Origin: Acholeplasmatales bacterium Tener_01
Lineage (GTDB): Bacteria > Bacillota_I > Bacilli_A > ML615J-28 > CAG-698
DNA: 6,103 nucleotides
Assembly (NCBI GenBank): GCA_001604495.1
Contig: LVBR01000107.1
Span: 1 to 6,103, forward strand
Direction: 5' to 3'
Within the stretch, counting starts at the first letter, position 1. Every line of letters begins with the position of its first letter. This document shows positions 1 to 4,821 of this stretch, one piece after another. The notes under the pieces are model-generated. The model was not told where the DNA came from and did not search any database. It saw only the letters and a program-made list of their open reading frames with translations. Position numbers and translations under genes: made by a program.

Positions 1-139
1 AAACAAGTCGTTTTCAACTTTTTTAAAAAAGTTATTACACCATTTATTTTCAAAATTGTATTTATTTTTGTTTTTAGAAAACCATAAATAAGCCAAATTA
101 TATTTTACTTATTAATTATTTCCTATATATAATTTGTAT
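1..139. other. AT-rich non-coding left edge
   Basis: No gene is supported here; all frames are broken by frequent stops. Two small items are visible. One is an 18-bp perfect palindrome, AACTTTTTTAAAAAAGTT (16-33), with no U-tract on either side. The other is a minus-strand TATAAT (102-97) with no good -35, which could be the -10 of a promoter for the next gene beyond the edge. Neither is strong. Confidence 0.5.
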
Positions 140-166
140 AAAAAAAGAGGCTTAAGAGCCTCTTTT
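140..166 (-). terminator. Strong Rho-independent terminator after the RDD gene
   Basis: A perfect 10-bp stem, AAAAGAGGCT/AGCCTCTTTT (143-152 with 157-166), has a 4-nt loop. On the minus strand it runs into seven T residues (146-140), partly within the stem. It starts one base after the TAA stop of the RDD gene. The plus-strand side also has TTTT after the stem, so it could weakly terminate transcription in that direction too. Confidence 0.92.
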
Positions 167-167
167 A

Positions 168-968
168 TTAATATATAGATTGTATAGCCTCTTTCTTAGC
201 TTCCTCTTCCTTAGCTCTGATTAATTCTTCATCGTTTTGATAAATCATTTGACTAGACTTGTCAACAACAATTGTACCAGCAAGTAAATCATGGATTGGT
301 GTATGATTTCTTGTGAAGAATACTAAAACAAAATTAATAACAAGGATTAGTCCAGTAATGATAATCCAAATTCTTCCGCCATTAAAGAACAGCATCAAAA
401 CAACCGCATAAATAGGTATTATTGATTCGATTGCAAATTTACCTAAAAGTGCTCTAGTAAATATCATTAGGTTATTGACTCTGACACAATTATTCTTTAC
501 TAGGCAAATATTAAAACATAGTTTTCCTACAGTCTGACCATTCTTTAAGAATAGCGGAACAAAAAATTCACACAGCATAATAGCCAAAAGTGTACTCGTT
601 GTAACCATTATAAGTGTTAAATTAACTCTCATGTTCCAGTTATATAAAACATCCTCATCATTAGAAAAAGCTTTATAAGCCTCAACCGCTGTATGGCATT
701 TTTCTTTATCAGCTACCTCTTCAGCGGTGCATTCATCGCTAGATTTATATTTTGCCATATATGTTTGTACTTCAATATCAGAAAAATCTAATCCATACGT
801 TTCTTGATACTCTTCATATTTTGCATAATAGTTATCGCTGTATGAATCATATTTTGTAATCCAACTGATTAAAAATGCGAATCCTGTTGCAATAATTACT
901 AGTAAAATTTTATCTAAAAGCCATGCAGAAATGCGTTTCCACATATTTGCTCTATCTAAAGTAAACAT
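168..968 (-). CDS. RDD-family integral membrane protein with a large external loop
   Basis: Membrane protein of the RDD family, named for conserved Arg and Asp residues. Proposed roles vary (some members are linked to ion antiport), so no function is assigned. From ATG 968 it has 266 residues. Family landmarks are the N-terminal R12-x2-A15-x3-D19 (KRISAWLLDK), GQTVGK (144-149) and HDLLAGT (226-232). Hydrophobic segments lie at about 20-38, 116-140, 182-196 and 200-219. Between the first two is an acidic, Tyr-rich loop of about 75 residues (40-112), predicted to face outward from the positive residues before segment 1. It holds two cysteines (80 and 91) that could form a disulfide. RDD proteins are often only 130-180 residues, and this loop accounts for much of the extra length. 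The tail (245-262) is highly charged and cytoplasmic. It lies outside the dnaX operon and ends at its own terminator. Confidence 0.88.
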   Translation of the reverse strand: MFTLDRANMWKRISAWLLDKILLVIIATGFAFLISWITKYDSYSDNYYAKYEEYQETYGLDFSDIEVQTYMAKYKSSDECTAEEVADKEKCHTAVEAYKAFSNDEDVLYNWNMRVNLTLIMVTTSTLLAIMLCEFFVPLFLKNGQTVGKLCFNICLVKNNCVRVNNLMIFTRALLGKFAIESIIPIYAVVLMLFFNGGRIWIIITGLILVINFVLVFFTRNHTPIHDLLAGTIVVDKSSQMIYQNDEELIRAKEEEAKKEAIQSIY

Positions 969-973
969 ATTCA

Positions 974-979
974 TCACCT
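974..979 (-). promoter_or_regulatory. RDD gene Shine-Dalgarno, decides the start codon
   Basis: The minus strand reads AGGTGATGAATATG. The GTG (977) and ATG (974) lie within the AGGTGA ribosome-binding sequence, whereas the ATG at 968 follows it by 5 nt. The start is therefore placed at 968, not at the longer in-frame options, which would add only three residues. Confidence 0.7.
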
Positions 980-1017
980 GTCAATATATTATCATATTTT
1001 ACTACTATAATAAAGAG
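980..1017 (-). promoter_or_regulatory. AT-rich leader of the RDD gene, weak promoter candidates
   Basis: The recR terminator implies the RDD gene has its own promoter in this short gap. Two weak -10 candidates are visible on the minus strand: TATAGT (1009-1004), with a poor TTGGGT at -35 inside the terminator stem, and TGATAATAT (993-985), an extended -10-like element without a clear -35. Neither is convincing. Read-through from recR is the alternative. Confidence 0.3.
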
Positions 1018-1045
1018 AAAATTAAAAACCCAAATAATTGGGTTT
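1018..1045 (-). terminator. Rho-independent terminator after recR
   Basis: An 8-bp perfect stem, AAACCCAA/TTGGGTTT (1026-1033 with 1038-1045), encloses a 4-nt loop. On the minus strand it runs into TTTTT, then AATTTT. It begins 4 nt after the recR stop and closes the dnaX–ybaB–recR operon. The stem has only three G-C pairs, so some read-through into the RDD gene is possible. Confidence 0.8.
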
Positions 1046-1049
1046 CTAA

Positions 1050-1646
1050 TTACATTTCTTTTCTACTTTCTAAAGCTTTTATTAAAGTGATCTCGTCAGC
1101 ATACTCGATATCACCACCGGCAGGTAGGCCATAACCGATTCTTGTAGCTTTAATTCCATCTTTTTCTAATACATTCTTAATATATAAAGCTGTCATTTCG
1201 CCTTCGATGTTTGCTGAAGTGGCTACAATAACCTCTTTAATATTTTCTTTTTTGACTCTTTCAAATAGTTTATCAATGTTGATATCTTGAGGAGATACAC
1301 CATTTAGGGGGCTAATTAGTCCACCTAAAGCATGATAATATCCATGATATTGTCCAGTTTTTTCAAAAGTGATGATATCCTTTGTGCTTCCAACAACAAG
1401 CAATGTTTTTTCTCTGTCTTTGTCGCTACAAACTTCACATACATCTTTATCAGTTAAACAGCCACAGACACTACACTTTTTAGTGTCTTTTAGTACGTTA
1501 AGTAAAACTTCACTAAAGTTTTCAACTTTTTCTTTTTGAAGTTTTTGAACAGCAAATAATGCTAATCTTTCAGCTGTTTTTGGACCAATTCCTGGGAACA
1601 TTTGAAAGCATTCAATCAAATCTTCTAAGGATTTGTAGTATTTCAT
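1050..1646 (-). CDS. recR: Recombination mediator protein RecR
   Basis: RecR works with RecO (and RecF) to load RecA onto SSB-coated gaps during recombinational repair. From ATG 1646 the protein is 198 residues, the usual family length. An earlier TTG at 1664 is in frame but would add residues that RecR proteins lack. Domains in order: helix-hairpin-helix FPGIGPKTAERLA (17-29), C4 zinc finger with Cys58, Cys61, Cys70 and Cys73, Toprim domain (about 80-175), and the conserved tail GLPAGGDIEYADEITL (173-188). Two Toprim positions differ from well-known relatives: VVG where E. coli has VVE, and SANIEGE where the usual form is NPTVEGE. The ATG follows the ybaB stop by 1 bp (TAA-A-ATG), and its weak ribosome site GGTGG (1662-1658) lies inside ybaB, so translation probably depends on coupling. 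Last gene of the dnaX operon. Confidence 0.96.
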   Translation of the reverse strand: MKYYKSLEDLIECFQMFPGIGPKTAERLALFAVQKLQKEKVENFSEVLLNVLKDTKKCSVCGCLTDKDVCEVCSDKDREKTLLVVGSTKDIITFEKTGQYHGYYHALGGLISPLNGVSPQDINIDKLFERVKKENIKEVIVATSANIEGEMTALYIKNVLEKDGIKATRIGYGLPAGGDIEYADEITLIKALESRKEM

Positions 1647-1647
1647 T

Positions 1648-1965
1648 TTAGAACAAACCACCAAATCCGCCTAGTAGACTTTGATATTTGGCCATTCTTT
1701 CTTTAGTTGTCTCATCAATTTCTTTATAGGCTTGATTACATGCTGCAACAATCATATCGCTTAGCATAGTTAAATCTTCTTTAGATTCAACTTCAAAATC
1801 TTCATCGATTTCAATTGCCTTTAGGTGTTTTGTTCCATATACTTCAACATTAACAACGCCACCACCACTAGATGCATAGAATACAGTTTCTTCGATCTCT
1901 TGTTGAGTCTTGATCATTTCATCTTGCATCTGCTTTATTTTTTTCATTAAAACTTGTTGATTCAT
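1648..1965 (-). CDS. ybaB: YbaB/EbfC-family nucleoid-associated DNA-binding protein
   Basis: Small dimeric DNA-binding protein of the YbaB/EbfC family (YaaK in B. subtilis). Relatives bind DNA as tweezer-shaped dimers and act as nucleoid-associated proteins. The 105 residues show the family layout: an N-terminal amphipathic helix (MKKIKQMQDEMIKTQQEIEE), then a Gly-rich strand segment (SSGGGVVNVEVYG), then HLKAIEIDED, then the helix LTMLSDMIVAACNQAYKEID, and a flexible Gly/Phe end (LLGGFGGLF). A good Shine-Dalgarno, AAGGGG (1977-1972), overlaps the last codons of dnaX and lies 6 nt before the ATG. Only 3 bp separate the dnaX stop from this start, so the genes are co-transcribed and probably translationally coupled. 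Its position between dnaX and recR is strongly conserved across bacteria. Length and motifs are normal. Confidence 0.95.
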   Translation of the reverse strand: MNQQVLMKKIKQMQDEMIKTQQEIEETVFYASSGGGVVNVEVYGTKHLKAIEIDEDFEVESKEDLTMLSDMIVAACNQAYKEIDETTKERMAKYQSLLGGFGGLF

Positions 1966-1968
1966 ATA

Positions 1969-4770
1969 TTACCCCTTATATTCAATAATATCATCGCCAA
2001 ACATTTCTCTTGCATTAGAAGCCATTTCTTCTTCAGGAGTCTTTTCTTCAGCGTTGATTAAAACATTCATAATGTTTTCATTTATTGGTTTTAACTTAAT
2101 ATTTGTGTTACCCATACGATATTGGTTAACATATTCTTCGCGTTTAGCATTCCATAAATTAACTGGTAAAGCCATGTAATTATATGTAGTTCCAAGCATA
2201 TCAAACAAGATCTTTAGAGAATCTTTCTTGAACTTTCTCTTCATTACTTGGTTACAAATACTTGGGTTTTCATAAACGATAATGAATTCATGATCACCAA
2301 CGGCTACAATTTCACTCTCTTGTAATAGTTCTGCAACGCTCTTTCTGTCGCCACTAGTTCTTTCAGATAGATTCTTCCAAAGGTTACTAATTCTTACTTT
2401 ATCGTTACGAGCTTCTTGAGTTCTAGCTGCATTTAAGATTCTAACAATAACACCAACATCGAATCTTTCAAATTCATCTAATTCTTCGCCTTCACTAATC
2501 TTTGGTGATTCTTTATAGATAATTGGATCAATTCTATCAGGGCGTTCTTTAGTAGTATCGCTTAGTTTATTAACACTTTCGTTAAGTTTTCTTTCGCCAA
2601 CACTATTAACATCATATTTACTGATTCCAAAGACGTCGATTTTGCTTTCTGGCTTTTCTTCACCTTTAGCTAGTAGTTCACCACTACGTTTAAGACTTTG
2701 TTCACCAGGACCAACTTCAGTATATTTGCTGTTACCGAAGACATTTTCATTCTTTTCTTCTTCAATAACTTTTTCAACTGGAGTATCAATTACTTTCTTT
2801 TCAAAAACAATTGGAGTATCTTCAACTACTGGTTCATCTTCTATAGTAGAGAACAAGTCATCTCTTTTAACTTCTGGTTTTCTTTCGTTAGTTGAGAAAC
2901 TGCCAAAATCGACTCTTTCTTTAACAGCTTTCTTTTCGATATTGTCTAAAGCAACCATGTCATTTCCAAATAAAACCATTTGTCTTTCATTTGGTCCACG
3001 TTTCTTAGATTTTGTTGGAACTTGTTCACGAGCTAAAGCACCGCTCATAATACGATAAATCTTATCCTCAATGCTATCAAGTCTTGCTAAGATATCATCA
3101 TTGAATTTAGATGCTGCTTCAACATTTCCACCAGCAATTTCGATGTTTCTTACTTTATCATCGATAAGTTGACTGATTTTATCATAGTCCATACTTACTT
3201 CACGACGAGCATTTTTCAATCTATCATCGATAATGTCGTTAATTTCATCGTAATTAACTTCAGCTTGGTTAACTTTATCTAAATCTTTTTCTAACTTTTC
3301 AAGTCTTTCATAAAGTTCTGGGTCAACTTCTGCTTTAACAGTACTATCAACATTATCAGAGATTGTAGCTAAAGAAGAATAACTTGCTTTAACTAAATAT
3401 ACATCTTCTTTAAGCTTATCAATTTCATTTTGGATTTCTTTGATAGCATCATCTTGGCCTTTTTCACCAAGTTTAGCTTCAACCATTCCCATTCTAGTAA
3501 CTAATTTAGGTAAATCTAATTCTCCTAATTTAGTGATAATTCTATTAACTTTTTCTTCAAGTTGAACAAATTTAGCATCATCTACTGCACTAACTGGTGC
3601 TTGTGCAGGGGAAGGCAAGTTAGAAAAGTCTAAGTTATTAATCTTTTCTTCTAATTCTCTAACTTGAGAGATTAATGCTAAGTCATCATTTGTAACATTA
3701 ACCATCTTAATCATTGCTACTTCTAAGAAGATTTGAGGAGTAGTAGAAGAACGAAGTCTAGTTTGAGCTTCACTTAAAACATCTACATAGTAGAATACTT
3801 TCTTATCATCAATTTCAGTAGCCAATTCTTTGAATTGTTCTTTTTCAAAAATATATTTTTTAAATTCTGTAGTATCAACATTCTTGTATAATAATACATC
3901 ACGGTAGAATTCAAGAAGTCCGCTTAAAACTTTGCTAACTTCTTTGCCCATATTTAATAATTCATTAGTGCATTTCATTGCTTTTGAAATGTTTTTCTTT
4001 TCGAAACATTCAGCAAGTTCAATTAGTTTATCGTAACCAAGGTTACCTGTTACACTATTGATATCATCTACAGTAACTTCTTCATCACTTAATGCGATTG
4101 CTTGATCAAGATAACTTAAAGCATCACGCATTCCACCTTCAGCACTTTCTGCTAATGCAACGATTGCTTCTTCAGTAATCTTAACATCCTCTTTTTGAGC
4201 GATATTACGAACGTGTCTACTAATTTCATCAACACTCAATCCCTTGAAATCGTATCTTTGACAGCGAGAAAGGATTGTTGGTAAAACCTTTTGAGGTTCA
4301 GTTGTGGCTAAAATAAAGATAACATGTTTAGGAGGTTCTTCAAGTGTCTTAAGTAGTGCATTGAAAGCACTAGTTGTAAGCATATGAACCTCATCAATAA
4401 TGTATACTTTATATTTGCCTTCACCAGGCAAGAATTTTACCTTTTCACGGATTTCACGAATCTCATCAACACCGTTGTTACTTGCCGCATCGATTTCAAT
4501 AACATCAGGATTATTACCTTCCATTATCTCTTTACAAGATTCGCATTCGTTACATGGTTCACTATTCATACCATGGCTACAGTTAATAGCTTTAGCTAAA
4601 AGTCGGGCAATAGTTGTCTTTCCTGTTCCCCTTGGGCCACTGAATAAATATGCATGAGTAATTTTACCAGTAGCAAGAGCGTTTTGTAATGTCTTAACAA
4701 CAACCTCTTGACCGATAACCTCATCAAATCTTTGTGGTCGGTATGTACGATATAATGCTTTGTATGCCAT
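1969..4770 (-). CDS. dnaX: DNA polymerase III subunit gamma/tau, unusually long
   Basis: ATPase subunit of the clamp loader, which opens the sliding clamp and sets it on primed DNA at the replication fork. It is 933 residues from ATG 4770, against roughly 560-640 in B. subtilis and E. coli. The AAA+ core is intact: Walker A GPRGTGKTT (45-53), zinc-binding cysteines 64, 73, 76 and 79, Walker B IIDEVH (124-129), sensor 1 LATTEP (154-159), the SRC arginine finger (168-170) and sensor 2 GGMRDALS (212-219). The collar domain extends to about 365. Residues ~371-768 form an acidic, Lys/Glu-rich linker with heptad coiled-coil stretches (about 401-415, 443-457, 487-500, 560-574), repeats and a QMVLF peptide (597-601). 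Residues ~769-885 form a folded C-terminal domain, probably the tau polymerase-binding domain. No canonical A-AAA-AAG slippage site was found, so a shorter gamma form is not predicted. First gene of a three-gene operon. Confidence 0.97.
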   Translation of the reverse strand: MAYKALYRTYRPQRFDEVIGQEVVVKTLQNALATGKITHAYLFSGPRGTGKTTIARLLAKAINCSHGMNSEPCNECESCKEIMEGNNPDVIEIDAASNNGVDEIREIREKVKFLPGEGKYKVYIIDEVHMLTTSAFNALLKTLEEPPKHVIFILATTEPQKVLPTILSRCQRYDFKGLSVDEISRHVRNIAQKEDVKITEEAIVALAESAEGGMRDALSYLDQAIALSDEEVTVDDINSVTGNLGYDKLIELAECFEKKNISKAMKCTNELLNMGKEVSKVLSGLLEFYRDVLLYKNVDTTEFKKYIFEKEQFKELATEIDDKKVFYYVDVLSEAQTRLRSSTTPQIFLEVAMIKMVNVTNDDLALISQVRELEEKINNLDFSNLPSPAQAPVSAVDDAKFVQLEEKVNRIITKLGELDLPKLVTRMGMVEAKLGEKGQDDAIKEIQNEIDKLKEDVYLVKASYSSLATISDNVDSTVKAEVDPELYERLEKLEKDLDKVNQAEVNYDEINDIIDDRLKNARREVSMDYDKISQLIDDKVRNIEIAGGNVEAASKFNDDILARLDSIEDKIYRIMSGALAREQVPTKSKKRGPNERQMVLFGNDMVALDNIEKKAVKERVDFGSFSTNERKPEVKRDDLFSTIEDEPVVEDTPIVFEKKVIDTPVEKVIEEEKNENVFGNSKYTEVGPGEQSLKRSGELLAKGEEKPESKIDVFGISKYDVNSVGERKLNESVNKLSDTTKERPDRIDPIIYKESPKISEGEELDEFERFDVGVIVRILNAARTQEARNDKVRISNLWKNLSERTSGDRKSVAELLQESEIVAVGDHEFIIVYENPSICNQVMKRKFKKDSLKILFDMLGTTYNYMALPVNLWNAKREEYVNQYRMGNTNIKLKPINENIMNVLINAEEKTPEEEMASNAREMFGDDIIEYKG
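2563..2745 (-). repeat. Two-copy 36-residue repeat in the DnaX linker
   Basis: Within dnaX, residues 676-700 (NVFGNSKYTEVGPGE...) and 712-736 (DVFGISKYDVNSVGE...) align without gaps at a 36-residue offset. They share VFG, SKY, GE and spaced Leu/Ser positions. The similarity shows better in protein than in DNA, so the duplication is old or maintained by selection on the peptide. Confidence 0.65.
3145..3252 (-). repeat. 22-residue repeat in the DnaX coiled-coil linker
   Basis: Within dnaX, residues 507-520 (YDEINDIIDDRLKN) and 529-542 (YDKISQLIDDKVRN) match at 9 of 14 positions with a 22-residue period. Twenty-two is two hendecads, a spacing compatible with helical, coiled-coil-like packing. 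Confidence 0.6.
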
Positions 4771-4779
4771 ATAACTCAT

Positions 4780-4784
4780 CTCCT
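4780..4784 (-). promoter_or_regulatory. dnaX Shine-Dalgarno, decides the start codon
   Basis: Minus-strand AGGAG is followed at once by an ATG (4779) and, 9 nt downstream, by a second in-frame ATG (4770). The first ATG touches the Shine-Dalgarno and cannot be properly spaced. The second has normal spacing and gives MAYKALYRTYRPQRF, which aligns with the usual DnaX N-terminus (MSYQALYR...). The start is therefore placed at 4770. Confidence 0.8.
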
Positions 4785-4793
4785 ATCTAACAA

Positions 4794-4821
4794 ATTATAA
4801 CACAACTTTGATTTTTTTGAA
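4794..4821 (-). promoter_or_regulatory. Candidate sigma-A-type promoter of the dnaX–ybaB–recR operon
   Basis: On the minus strand, a perfect TATAAT (-10, positions 4799-4794) is preceded by TGT, which makes an extended -10 (TGnTATAAT). A moderate -35, TTCAAA (4821-4816), lies 16 bp upstream and starts right after the ygiQ stop codon. Transcription would begin near 4787, just before the AGGAG ribosome site. The leader would be only about 17 nt, with no room for a riboswitch. It would give the operon its own promoter despite the short gap after ygiQ. Prediction from sequence only. Confidence 0.65.

Noticed and set aside
16..33. 18-bp A/T palindrome as a terminator or operator
   Set aside because: There is no U-tract on either strand and the stem is nearly all A-T. 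In DNA this AT-rich such palindromes arise by chance.
979..984. TTGACA on the minus strand just before the RDD start as a -35 element
   Set aside because: A matching -10 would fall inside the coding sequence, and no TATAAT-like hexamer lies at the right distance; the bases are part of the leader and ribosome site.
931..1134. Plus-strand open frame spanning the RDD–recR junction
   Set aside because: It runs through the recR terminator and into antisense recR. The composition is AT-driven and no domain is visible.
1647..1664. Longer recR start at TTG 1664, overlapping ybaB
   Set aside because: It adds six residues absent from RecR proteins. The ATG at 1646 gives the canonical N-terminus and the standard 198-residue length.
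2642..3058. Plus-strand open frame of 138 codons opposite dnaX
   Set aside because: It is antisense to the dnaX linker. Its Ser/Phe/Leu-rich translation is what Glu/Lys-rich coding gives on the other strand, and it has no recognisable domain.
3853..3864. Possible slippery sequence TTT-AAA-AAA-TAT in dnaX
   Set aside because: The codon phase does not give an X-XXY-YYZ heptamer, and a product ending near residue 305 would lack part of the collar domain.
4384..4657. Two overlapping plus-strand open frames opposite the DnaX ATPase core
   Set aside because: They overlap the highly conserved Walker A, zinc and Walker B codons, have no ribosome site evidence and match no family I know.
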